Shown here in pieces: positions 1 through 11,449 of a stretch of 64,000 bases of DNA. The stretch comes from Lycium barbarum (lineage: Eukaryota; Streptophyta; Magnoliopsida; Solanales; Solanaceae), in contig NC_083338.1 in assembly GCF_019175385.1 (NCBI RefSeq), forward strand, positions 92,091,777-92,155,776, given 5' to 3'. The translations under genes and the position numbers were made by a program. How positions within the stretch are numbered: position 1 is the stretch's first letter; every line of letters begins with the position of its first letter. The notes under the pieces were generated by a model. It searched no databases and was not told the DNA's origin. It saw only the letters and a program-made list of their open reading frames with translations.

Positions 1-1193
1 AAGATCGTCACCATATAGTTTAGAAGCATTTCATATCGTTTCCACCAAATATTCACACAATATACAAAATATACAATTTTCCACCAAGATCATATTTCAT
101 CCAAAACTTCTACGAATTCAACAAAACTTCCCGAATCACATTGTCTTCCTTCCAAATTCCTCACAACAACATTAGTTCCCATTCTAGCATCTTACTTTCA
201 CACTTACACAAAAATCATATGAAATCCACCTAATTCCTCATAATCACATACAAGTAATTTCAATGCCAATTCAATTCATTAAACCTTCATTTGCATTGCA
301 AGGATTACAACAACACAACTAACATACTAAACAAACTTAATTCATTTCTATAACACCCCACTCCATACCACACGGCCAACCACCTATATTTCAACTTCAA
401 CCAAATTTATTCAACTTCCATCTCCAATGTGAATTCCACCATAACCACAACTAAAATACAACATAAAATTTAACACACTATAGGTGTACACAAACATATA
501 TACACGGCCACATGCATATATATATATACCCATTTGGTAAACTTCCATATTCCCATAGTTTCTACTCAATGCTACATACTACAACATAAACAAAGGCTTT
601 ACAACATATAAAAGGGAATCAAATCTTACCTTTTCTCTTCAACTTCTTCAAACTTCCACTTGCCAATCACAAGTACTTTCTTGCCTTAAAAATTATGCCA
701 TCTTGAAGAGCACCCTTGAGTTAATAATATTGCTAGAAAATTATGATTTTTGGATCACAACTAAGGGACTTGGAAATTTTTGTTTTCTTTCTTGGAGGGG
801 CCGAAACTCTTGCTTTATTTTTTTTCTTGAATATTCTTGAATACCAATAAGTGCTTATCCCTTCTTATAATAATTTGTCACATGTTTAGTCACATGACAA
901 ATTATTTGGACTTGGGCCAAGACCAATACCATGGCCGGCCATCCCCTCTCATTTTGGGCCAAGGTTTTATTTCTTATTTTGTGAGCCCAATTGGCTATTA
1001 TTTTCGTTTTGTAATTCCCGAAACTAGTTTCCGAAATTCTAATTTTTTTTCCTTGGCCTCCCTCCGTGTTTCCACACCAATATTTTTCATGAACAACACA
1101 CAATATGTGAATTCAAATCAACATATGGCCTTATTCCTTGCAAATCAAAATCATTCGAATTTTCCCGAACATGCGAATGTACGGGATATAACA
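1..1193 (-). mobile_element. Element A: first 1.2 kb of a chromovirus LTR, running off the window
   Basis: Read on the minus strand, this begins at 1193 with TGTTATATCCCG, the same LTR start as element I. It continues with blocks matching I's LTR, such as the segments around 1000-1020 and 940-960. It abuts the integrase zinc finger of element B with no polypurine tract between them, so it is best read as a separate insertion into B. The predicted TSD on this side is 1194-1198 (CTTTA); the partner lies left of the window. Whether A is a solo LTR or a whole element cannot be told. No coding sequence; open frames here are chance. Confidence 0.8.
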
Positions 1194-3454
1194 CTTTACT
1201 TGTTGGCAATTCGGACATTGGGCTACAAATTTTGTTGTCTCTCTTCATGCCATCCCACCAATATATCAATTTGAGATCGTGATACATCTTTGTTGCACCT
1301 AGGTGAATAGAATACCGGGAATAATGGGCTTCTTCTAGAATTCGTCGGCGCAATTCTTCAACATTCGGAACACATAGTCTGCGTTGGTATCTAAGAATTC
1401 CATCCATGGAAACATCAAATGGGGACTTCTCATTTTCATGAGATACATCTCTATAATGGCTCAACTGAGGATCTTCATATTGCCGCTCTTTTACTTCTAT
1501 ATTCAGGGATGAAACTATGGGATCATTAACACCAATCCCTGCACTACCCGAATCAATTACACGCACTCCAAGATTAGCTAATTGGTGGAGCTCATGAACT
1601 ATCTCTCTCTTTTCCAGAGGAACTTCACATAAGCTGCCCATTGATCGGTGGATAAGCGCATCAGCCACTACATTTGCTTTTCCAGGGTGGTATAAAATAT
1701 TCACATCATAATCTTTCAATAACTCTAACCATCGCCTCTACCGCAGATTTACCTCCTTCTGTTTGAAAATGTACTGAAGACTCTTGTGATCTGTATAAAT
1801 ATCGACATGCGCCCTATAAAGTAATGTCTCCATATCTTTAATGCATGAATAACTGCAGCTAATTTGAGGTCATGAGTTGGATAGTTCTTTTCATGTTTCC
1901 GCAGCTGTCTCGAAGCATAAGCAATGACTCTACCATGCTGCATTAACACACACCCTAACCCAACACCGGAAGCATCACAGTACACCACGTAACCAGCTAA
2001 CCCTTCTGGAAGTGTTAAGACTGGAGCTGAGGTTAATCTGTCCTTCAACTCTAGGAAGCTGCGTTCACAAGCATCATTCCATTGAAATTTAACTGAGTTC
2101 TGGGTTAGCTTCGTCAATGGGGCCGAAATAGACGAAAACCCTTCTACGAACCTTCTATAGTACCCTGCCAATCCCAGAAAACTACAAACTTCTGTAGGCG
2201 TCGTAGGCCTTGTCCAAGTCTTCACAACTTCAATTTTTTGAGTATCAACTCGAATACCATCATCTGAAATAACATGGCCCAGAAATGTTACAGAATTTAG
2301 CCAAAACTCACACTTTGAAAATTTTGCATATAATTCTCGGGCTCTAAGAATCCCAAGAACGATACGTAAATGATCTGCAAGCTCTGATTCTGTACGAGAG
2401 TATACCAGAATATCATCAATGAATACTATCACGAATAAATCCAAGAGTGTCCTGAATACATTATTCATCAAATTCATGAACACTGCCGGAGCGTTAGTCA
2501 ACCCAAACGACATCACCCGGAATTCATAGTGGCCATATCTCATTCTGAAAAATGTTTTGGGAATATCTTCTTCTCTAACTCTCACTTGATGATAACCCAA
2601 CCTCAAGTCTATTTTAGAAAACCACTTGGCACCCTGTAGTTGATCAAACAAATCATTAATCCTCGGGAGAGGATATCTGTTCTTTATTGTGACCTTATTC
2701 AACTGCCTATAATCGATGCACATTCGTAGGGAACCATCTTTTTTCTCACGAATAAGACTGGTGCTCCTCACGGCGATGAATTGGGTCTAATAAACCCTTT
2801 TTCAAGCAAATCTTTCAACTGTGCCTTCATCTCTTTCAATTCTGCCGGAGCCATTCGATACGGAGGAATAGAAATAGGCTTGGTGTCCGGCAACACATCA
2901 ATGGTGAAGTCAATCTCTCTTTCTGGAGGAAGACCAGGAAGTTCATCTGGAAATACGTCCGGAAATTCATTCACTACCGGAACGGATTGGAAAGTAAATG
3001 ACTTTGCTTCGGTGTCATGAACTCAGACTAGATGATAAATATAGGCTTTAGCTATCATCTTTCTTGCCTTAAGGTAGGAAATAAACCTACCGTTTGGAGA
3101 GGATGTATTACCCTTCCATTCAAGCACGGGATATCTCGGAAATTGAAATCGAACTATTTTCAGTCGACAATCAACACTGGCATAACATGAAGCCAACCAA
3201 TCCATACCCATAATCACATCGAAGTCTAGCATTTCTAGCTCAATTAAATCATCTTTGGTCTGGCGATTGCATATCACAAGTACACAATTTTTATACACTT
3301 GTCTAGCTATCACGGGATCACTAACCGGAGTAGATACCTCAAAAGGCTTAATTGGCTCGGGTTTCACACAATTACTACCAGCAACATATGGAGTAATATA
3401 AGAGAAGGTGGAACTCGAATCTATCAATGCATACACATCATGGAAAATATGCAT
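1194..3454 (-). pseudogene. Element B pol: protease to integrase zinc finger, broken
   Basis: Decayed pol polyprotein of a Ty3/gypsy chromovirus. In transcription order: aspartic protease near 3420-3400, where the active-site Asp is kept but the usual Gly is Ser (LIDSSST); RT at about 2960-2200 with FIDD near 2420; RNase H at about 2010-1640 (YCDASG and [12 protein letters not shown] are readable); integrase HHCC zinc finger at about 1310-1200, ending in CPNC then QQVK. Lesions: a frameshift at the gag/protease junction (about 3450), a stop near 3023-3027 after the protease (CGA-type to TGA), a Trp-to-TGA stop near 2770, a one-base loss in an A-run at about 2737-2743, a frameshift near 1820, and another near 1230. 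The integrase core, GPY and chromodomain are missing because element A is inserted at 1193/1194; they may lie left of the window. Not functional. Confidence 0.9.
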
Positions 3455-4827
3455 AATGTACCTGTAACCACATCTGGGGAGGACACCAGATCCTGTCGTC
3501 CGGCTAAAGCATACACACGGGGCTGAGTGGCACTTGAAGTAGATGCTCCCCCTCTGCCTCTACCTCGACCTGCTGACATCTGAGGAGTCTGCCCTACCGG
3601 GCGCACTGAAGATGAACCGCTGCTGATCCTGTAGGCTGAACCCACCTCTACCATACCTCGAGGGTACAATCTCGCATAAAATGCCCAGTCTGTCCGCAAA
3701 TATAGCAAGCATATGTGCCCTGGCGACATGGCCCCAAGTGTAATTTTTTGCACTGGCTACATCGTGTTACTGGTGGTCTCCTTTGACTATAATCACCCCC
3801 AAACTGAGAACCCGAAGCTCTCGAACTCTGACCCTGTCCTGAAGGGAAGGAGCGATCAAATCTCATATCTGCAAATCGTGGAGGCGCACTAGTCACCGAC
3901 TGTCCTGAATGTCGGGAATAAGTCTGCCTCGATCCCCCTCTATAATCGCTACCTCCCCCCATAGATCTAGCCCTCTTGCTTTGCTTTCTATCAATGTCGC
4001 GATCACCCCTTTGCGAGTGTCGTTGTCCTTCTAAATTCTGGGCATGAGCTTGTATTCGGGAAATATCCATCCCTTCTTGTAACGAAGCCGTCAAGCAATC
4101 CTTAAATAAATGTGGCCCTAAGCCACTCATAAAGCGATGCACTCTATCTCCCATAGCGGCCACCATAGTTGGAGCATACCTAGCCAATCAATTAAATTGA
4201 AGGCTATATTCCCCGGCTCTCATGTTTCCTTGTTTCAAGTTTAAAAATTTATCCGCTCTAGCTCGGCGGACCTTGGGTGGCAAATAGTGGCGGATGAAAG
4301 CATCTACAAATTCTTGCCACACGGAAGGAGGTGCATTTTCCTTTGATGCTAGCCAATTATTGTACCACAATACCGCCACATCTCGGATCTATAAGATGCC
4401 AACTCCACAGATTCGGTCTCAGAGGAATGAATAATCCTCAATGTTCTCAACATCTCGTCAATAAAGCCTTGCGGGTCTTCATCCGGCTTTGACCCGAAAA
4501 ACTCCAGAGGATTCAAACTCATAAAATCATGGGCGTACTAGCTGCCCAATCACTTGAACCCACATTCTGCTGCTGCTCCTGGGCGGCAACCAACTGTGTC
4601 AATAAATGAATGGCCTCTGTCACTTGTTGACCCAAAGCAACCGGTGGAGGAACTGGAGCTGAAGCTCCTCCTTGTTCTTCTACATTGGGCAGGGTGGAGG
4701 ACGTGCCAGATGGAGCCTCATTTTGTGACTCGCCCTCTTCTACATTCATTGGCGGCTCTCTTTCCACCTGCCTTTTTGTCGAAGTCTTTCCCTTCTGGGC
4801 AGCGGTAGCTTTTCCCTTTGGCGGCAT
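3424..4827 (-). pseudogene. Element B gag: capsid/nucleocapsid protein, broken
   Basis: Gag relic. The start is placed at the ATG at 4827 because MPPKGKATAAQ there matches the N-termini of the gags of elements I, K and H; an upstream in-frame ATG at 4839 is less likely. Then come a Pro/Ala/Gly-rich N-terminal region (to about 4519), a break, the retrotransposon gag core (4379-4188), a TGA stop at 4188-4190, and a basic C-terminal part with two zinc knuckles near 3780-3660. The first knuckle is CX2CX3HX3C and the second CX2CX4HX4C (CYICGQTGHFMRDC), both with intact ligands. A further frameshift lies near 3655-3750, and the RGRGRGG tail leads to the protease. Capsid assembly and RNA binding are the family roles; this copy cannot make a full protein. 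Confidence 0.88.
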
Positions 4828-4935
4828 TTCTGAAATCATAGCACACTGTTAAGAGGGGAAAATCTTATAACACAGCTCTATCGCACGATCTCTTAAGATG
4901 AAAGATGGTCATTTTTCCTAAATGTCCTATAGCCT

Positions 4936-4974
4936 CTTGTTTATTAGTGTGGCGCGCAACACACCATAAACAAG
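4936..4974 (-). promoter_or_regulatory. Element B leader hairpin with palindromic GCGCGC loop (candidate RNA dimer signal)
   Basis: Outer stem of nine perfect pairs (4936-4944 with 4966-4974), a small internal loop, and an inner stem of five pairs (4947-4951 with 4960-4964). The apical loop contains GCGCGC at 4952-4957. The hairpin lies about 44 bases downstream of the primer site, as in elements I, K, H and J. Function is inferred from position, pairing and the palindromic loop. Confidence 0.7.
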
Positions 4975-5017
4975 ACTCTACTAGACACGGCTCGTAGACA
5001 CTTCCTAGGACTGAACT

Positions 5018-5029
5018 GCTCTGACACCA
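5018..5029 (-). promoter_or_regulatory. Element B primer-binding site (tRNA-Met type)
   Basis: The reverse complement reads TGGTGTCAGAGC, one mismatch from TGGTATCAGAGC, the site complementary to plant initiator tRNA-Met. It lies a few bases inside the LTR boundary at 5034. This fixes the element as minus strand and the LTR at 5034-7694 as its 5' LTR. Confidence 0.85.
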
Positions 5030-5335
5030 CTTTTGTCACAACCCGGCTAGGGGTCGTGACGGGTACCTGGGGTTAACCACCGAGCACCACTCGTTCTACT
5101 ACTCATCATACTCATGAAACGTTATTTTATCAAATTCATACGAAAATCATACGAAAATCATTTGTCATTTGAGAACATAAATACTTCTATATACATAAGC
5201 CTTTCGGCTAACAAAATAATATATATATATATATAATCGTAGCATCGTGAGACCATACTACCCACACATGCGTATCTATGAGCCTCTACTAGAGTACTAG
5301 ACATATGGACGGGACAAGACCCCATCGTGCCCATA

Positions 5336-5343
<8 letters not shown>

Positions 5344-5380
<37 letters not shown>
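5344..5380. repeat. (TA)n microsatellite in B LTR
   Basis: Uninterrupted alternating TA of about 37 bases within the 5' LTR of element B. Short open frames encoding Ile-Tyr repeats on both strands are artefacts of this tract. Confidence 0.95.
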
Positions 5381-5384
<4 letters not shown>

Positions 5385-5752
5385 AAAGAATGAACCAAGT
5401 AGCACCTCTGGAACAATGGAGTGCTCTCGAATCAGCTAACAGCTCCTACGAGTTTGGATCAAGCTCACCTCCCCGTCTACCTGTGGGCATGAACACAGCG
5501 TCTAAAGAAAACGAACGTCAGTACGAACATTGTACTCAGTATGTAAGACATGAATGAAATAAGCATAGTAGAAGAATCATAAACCATAGGAGAAGGATAT
5601 AACCTACATGAGTTCTATAGATGAGTACATTTCATACATATATCGTATATTTATATAATCATGGAACATGTATCATCATAGCACATATATCATCACATCA
5701 TCATCATCATCGTTAACCCTCGTCCGGGTAACCATCATATGTCGCCCACTAG

Positions 5753-5905
5753 TGGTGATCATGTCCGGCCTTCTAGGCGCGGTGGAATCATAGCAGCCCG
5801 CCTTAGCGGTGACATGCCCGGCCATCTAGGCACGGTGGAATAGTATGCAGCCCGCGTTAGCGGTGACGTGCCCGGCCATCTAGGCACGGTGGAATCGTAT
5901 CGTCT
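5753..5905. repeat. Tandem repeat, period about 54 bp, in B LTR
   Basis: Nearly three copies of a unit beginning GGTGA(T/C) and containing CCCGGCCATCTAGGCACGG, starting near 5753, 5808 and 5862. Copies two and three are the most alike. Related GGCCC...GCGGTG motifs lie at the comparable place in the LTR of element K (about 44,455-44,520). Confidence 0.85.
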
Positions 5906-7699
5906 TATGATCAACCATAACTTAACATTTTCATACATTGCATAATTATAGCATACACTTACATTATTGATCATCTCATAGACATATCATGACTCAGCAT
6001 CATTATACATTTATCATTAAGAACATATACTAGAATTTGAAGGCAACTATGGCTATGTCGGGGTGACATAAGGTCGTGAACCCCCGATTATATTATGGAT
6101 TAATCATTAACATCATATCTCGCCTAAGGAACTAACGATTTAAGGTGAGTGTACGCAAAGAGAAGCATCGATGAAAATATACTTAGAATTATTAGCTTCA
6201 TGGACATCTTATAATACACTAGGATTCCTCATACTTATATTCATCATCATCATTATCATGCTCGTATCGTATTTCCTTTCTTAATCCTATGTGTATGTAT
6301 CTTGTATATTCATGGACTCATAGTCTCCATTGTATAAAAAGATCATGGAAAATTTGAAAGGTTCATGCCTTAGAAGGAAAGGGTTAGCCTTACATACCTT
6401 TTTGTCTAGCTACTCTATCGCTTGAACGCTCCTCTTCAATATTCACGTTTCTACCTTCAAGAGAATTCACATTAACATTAGCTAATCGATTACTTAAACG
6501 TGCTTACTAAAGCTAAAGAAAGTTGGGCAGCATTCCCTTTATTTATACTACTTTTCCCATATTCTATATCAACTCCCAAATGTTCATAACAACATTCACA
6601 ATATAATAGACAACAATCATCATACATCTACATTATCCACAATTCACAATCTCACTCCAATTTCTCCACAATCATGGTCATAATCCATTTTTGCATTTTC
6701 TCACGTATAATACTTATTCCATGTTCTAAATGTCATTCATAACATATTTACAATCACATCATACCAATATTCATAATTCACTCCAACTACTATTTCGCAA
6801 TGACACTATTCACTCATTTATAACCCATTTTTCTATATCTTTCTACAATTCAAGTGTCTTAGCCTTCCAATACCTCAAACAACATGGAATGGTCATAAAA
6901 CTCACCTTAAATGATGGATGAACAACCCTTGAGTTGAACTTCTCTTCCTTCACAAAAACCCTAGCTCACTTCCTTTGAGATTTCTTGGCTTAGATAGACC
7001 CTAGTGAGCTTTATGCACTTGATTCACTTGAATTCTTGATATTGATCTTTGTTTTCCTTTGTATTCTTATAGATGAAGTTTGTGGAACCTTTTAGAGGTC
7101 TTGAGAGATGAAGAAGTGTGTGTGAAATGAAATAAATTAAGTGGGATCACATATATATAATTGAAATAACTCAGCCCGTCTGGACTTCCACGGACACTTG
7201 TACGGTCTGTGGACTATTGTACGGCTCGTACAACTAGTCGTGGATCACCACCAGGAAACCATCATCTCTGTTGGGTATTATACGGACCAGTATACGGTCC
7301 GTGGAAAGTTTCACGGTCCGTGCAACATGGTCGTGGAACTCACAGCTTTTTCCAAAGTTGTCCACGTCATTTTGTTTGATGTCCAATACTTATACGACCT
7401 TCTTAACACTTGTTTAATACTTCATTAATGATCTAAATATCCCTATAACTCGTCCTCAAGGCCTTTCCAAACAATTCTTAACGCAGTAATTTATGAAACC
7501 CTTCCTAAACCTCACTTATACTCCACTTATTCTTATCAATCCTTATCCCATCATTTCATATAGCTCCAAGATCTGAACGTACGCATTCTAAGACCACTAA
7601 TTATCCGTCTTATAATCTTAAGAACTTCCTGTTATCCTTAAGCTCGCAGTAGTCCACTCACTACGCGACGACATGAAATTTCCAAGGTGTAACATAAAC

Positions 7700-8375
7700 A
7701 CAAGCCAGAAATCAAGTAAACGTTATCACATGGGTTATAGCATCTAAACCCAATTGTGTCAAGTCTCTAATACTCAGTCCAAATGTTTATATCACAAGTA
7801 CATCACAAGAATATCACAACAGAATCCATGTGCAATGCAATAGTGTATGAAATGTATATGCAATGCAATGTTATGTACACATGTACTCCTGACAGAAATA
7901 TCGACCTCTCGGTAGCACGACCCATGGGTACCCGCGAAGTCCATTTACTATGTCGCTCCGTAACACACAGCCTAGAGACAACCTTTCCACCCTTCATGCC
8001 TGCCGACCATCCCGTATCACACAGCATAGAATGGTCGAGCAATTAGTATAAAATCTCTCAAGTATTTCAAAAACAACATAGGCCACATAGTCACCCCCTG
8101 TCACATACATACACACACACATATACATATATGCATGCAAGATGAGTGTTCAATGTATGATTCAAGTTTGCAGATGACAACAACAAGATCTCTTATCAAC
8201 ACTCATTCCGCTCCGATACATGACCTCGGATCACAGACTTTCATCTCTTTTTGACGCTCTCCGGCAAAGACCTCAGAGGCTACACTCTCTCATTTATCAT
8301 CATCAGTACCATAACCACGCAATATCAATGCATCATGGAAATGAGCATGAATACGATACAATGCAACATCAACAA
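7700..8375 (-). mobile_element. Element C 3' LTR, part 1 (between insertions B and D)
   Basis: Aligns by eye with 18,786-19,330 of C's other LTR: both contain GGTTATAG.ATCTAAACCC, then CATGTACTCC, CCCATGGG..CCCGCGAAGTCCAT and CATCATCAGTACCATA, in the same order. The outer ~0.5 kb of this LTR lies left of the window, beyond element B. The last five bases (8371-8375, AACAA) are the left TSD of solo LTR D. Confidence 0.75.
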
Positions 8376-11300
8376 TATCACAACCCGTCTAGGGGCCGTG
8401 AAGAGTACCCGATACTTGTACCGAGCACCCCTTGTCTATCGTTTTACCTTTACCTCTAAGCAAGCCATGTAAACAGAGCCATTTTTTTTTAACATTAACA
8501 TTAGCGGCGTCATTCTGAATATAGACTAATAAACTTCATTATCACTTATACATCAACATTAGCATGCCAAAACACCATATACCTAACTGTACTTAACTGA
8601 CTGTACATATCTGTCTACGAGCCTCTAGACATAATACACTTATACATAGAAAGGGTCGAGTACTGTCGTGCCCGAAAATACATACACAAAATAGTACCAC
8701 GAAAGTGGGGCTCCGGAACAACTGGAGCGCTGTCAACACTGCTGGTAAGGCTTCTAAGGATCAAGTCCGCCTGTCTGCTGACCTGCGCGGCATAAAACGC
8801 AGCGTCCACAAGAAGGGACGTCAGTACGAATAGTGTACCGAGTATGTAAGGCATGAATAGTAGCATACGAAAAGTATAAAACGGAAATAACGACATAAGA
8901 GAATAATAGCACATGTCCTGAGGTAGAAACATAACCTGTATATATATATACCCTTGGCAGGTGCTATGCGTACTTAGCTTTCCTTTAAGAACCTTTCCTT
9001 GTTCATATACATATACATATAAAATAGGACATCTCATATTACCGAGGCGTCGGCAGCCGATCCATTTAACCATAAATATACACATATCTTACATACATTT
9101 ACATGTCTTATATGCATTTATGTATCCTATATACATATGTCTCATAGGCACGCAGGAAAGCCCAAAGAAGAATCATGTAGTCATCGGAGTGACGTAATGG
9201 TCGGTGACCTCCGATTATATTATAGAATACTCGTGATCGCTTTGTCTTACCTTGAAGGAACGAGTATTTTAAGGTGAGACTACCAACGGGGAATAATATT
9301 AAAGTAAACGTAGAATGAAATCGGGGCATCATAGATGACAGTTCATAGACTTTGAAATCTTTTAGAAAATAAAGTCATAGCTAGGAAATATAAATAAGAT
9401 TCAAAAATTAGTTTATCATTTTCATGTTTACATAAGATACTTAGCTTAGTCATCTTAGTCATAGAGTCGTTCCGGTAGTACGTATCATAGGCATATCCTC
9501 TTATCTAGCATCATTGTTATCATTATCGTCATGGAAGTGCCCTCGTTAGAGGAGTCACAGTACTTATCATTTGGTAACGAAATCGGGATAAAAAGTTCCC
9601 TTTTGGATTCACTTTAAGTAAGTCAAGCAAGACTGTAAGGAAAAATCCGAGAGTAGCGGGCCCACCTCGGGCCGGATGGGGTGACGTATATGATTTATAT
9701 ATATTACGTGTCATGTCATTACTTGTGAGGGTCCTAGGGTAATCGGGTCCCACTTATGCAAGTTCTAGGGGTTTAAGAGGTCTTTCCATCATTTGCACAC
9801 TTTCTAGTTCAATTCTATTGAACAAAAGGTGGAAAACTTTTGATGCGGATTCCGGGGAAGAGAGTTGTCCCCGAGGCGCGTACCCAACTTATTACGTCTA
9901 AGACATGCCATAGAAAGAAGGGTGAAACCTTACATACCTCTTTCCGCTTCTTTTGCTATTCCGAATTCACGTTGCAATCTCGTCAAAATCTGCAAATTGG
10001 TCATGTTTACCAAAACTCTTATTAGGATACTTAGAGTTGAATTCTTAAGGAAACATTTGGCTACCGAAATTTCGGCAGCACTTCCCCTATAAATACTCCA
10101 TCCCACCAAGTTCAACTTGGCTAATTTCAATCAACAACAATCCCGGGAATTCAAACCCGGCCAAAATATCAACCACAATTCCAACAACAACAATACTAAC
10201 AACTTCCATATTCAATCAACTTACTACTTCTTCCAAAAACTTTCTAACTTTAATGAAAACAATCACAACCTCATGATCTATATTCCAACAACATCATACT
10301 AACCACATTACCTTCCATGCATGCAAGAACATTACATTCAATTCACATAACTTCTAAAACAAACCTCCACCTACTTCAACTTCACAAGATTATTATGCAT
10401 TCATTAGCAATCTAGCATCCACAATTCAACTACAACCAAAACATTAAATAGAATTGACTCCTTTTCTTCCATATTACTCTACAACTACACGGCCAACATC
10501 AAGCATACACATTATAACCTCTCCAAATTTATTCAACTTCCATTTTCCACATATCATTCACAACAATAACAACCAAACACTAATTAAAATATATATACAG
10601 CCATATACTATATTTCTCTCCTTCATGAATTTCATCCATTTTAGCATACTGCAACACATATAAACCATATATAACACATAAAGAAAGATCAAAACTCACC
10701 TTTCTTCTTCAACTTCTCACTTGACTACAACTTGACAACTTGTATGATTTTGAATCTTTCTTGCTCCAACAACAACTCCACCTTGTTAAGCACCCTTTAC
10801 TTGGTAGAAAATGATTTTTGAAGAATTTTTGTCAATTTTTCCTTGGAAATTTACCCTTGGCCGAAATGGCCTTCAACTTTTCTCCTTCTCTTTCTTGTTC
10901 TTCAACTTCTTGAATATTCTAGAGGTTGTGTGATAAAGATGACTTAGTCATCTTATTTATTGACCAAATTTTATTTAATATGGGCTTGGGCCATAACCAT
11001 GGCCGGTTGGGCCTCACAAATTTGGGCCTTATTATTTTTTTTGATTTTTTTGGGCCAACTCGGTTTGGTCCCGAGTTGGGCCTAGCCCACTGACCTTTCG
11101 ACCTTAAAACGTTCATATCTCCTTGTACCGACGTCACCTGGGCACCCACGACCTATGGTTGGAAAGCTAATTCAATTATCTACAACTTCTATTTCTTGGT
11201 ATGTTTCCAAATTCCAAACTTATAATACCGTTTTTTCCCCTTGAAGTCAGATCACCCGAAAACGTTTTCTTAAAAATATTCGTTTGAAGGACTTCCACTT

Positions 11301-11444
11301 TGATTTGGCCCAAGGGTCCTTCTTGAGTCGTGTTTAACTTCTCATATGTGATTCATATGAATTTTCAGATGTCCCAAAAAAAATCTCAATGTGTGGGTCC
11401 CACCTCAGCAAATAATCTGACCTTCAAAAATATGGGATATAACA
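8376..11444 (-). mobile_element. Element D: complete solo LTR with TSD AACAA
   Basis: A 3,069-bp LTR with ends TATCACAACCCG (TG mutated to TA) and GGGATATAACA, flanked by perfect five-base TSDs AACAA at 8371-8375 and 11445-11449. There is no internal region, so the element was probably lost by LTR-LTR recombination. It carries the GGGG/CCCC hairpin module (about 8,780-8,850), the GACGTAATGGTCGG module (about 9,190-9,225) and a TATAAATA/CCGAAATTTCGG promoter-like module (10,064-10,095). Its U3 segment 11,150-11,280 resembles element J's LTR near 43,320-43,450, so D and J are related families. No coding sequence. Confidence 0.88.
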
Positions 11445-11449
11445 AACAA

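Larger units (their letters stand above)
5034..7694 (-). mobile_element. Element B 5' LTR
   Basis: Bounded by TGTCACAACCCGG at 5034 and GGTGTAACA at 7694 (TG...CA ends). About 2.66 kb. It holds a degenerate copy of the GGGG/CCCC hairpin module (about 5480-5530), the GACATAAGGTCG module (about 6060-6105), a TATTTATA-like promoter region (about 6535-6550) and ACGGTCCGT repeats (7190-7345). Predicted TSD on the right is 7695-7699 (TAAAC). The element lies inside element C's left LTR. No gene. Confidence 0.8.

Noticed and set aside
1194..7694. Element B as a chimera with two different LTRs
   Set aside because: The left LTR is of another family and abuts integrase with no polypurine tract. Insertion of a separate element (A) into B explains this more simply.
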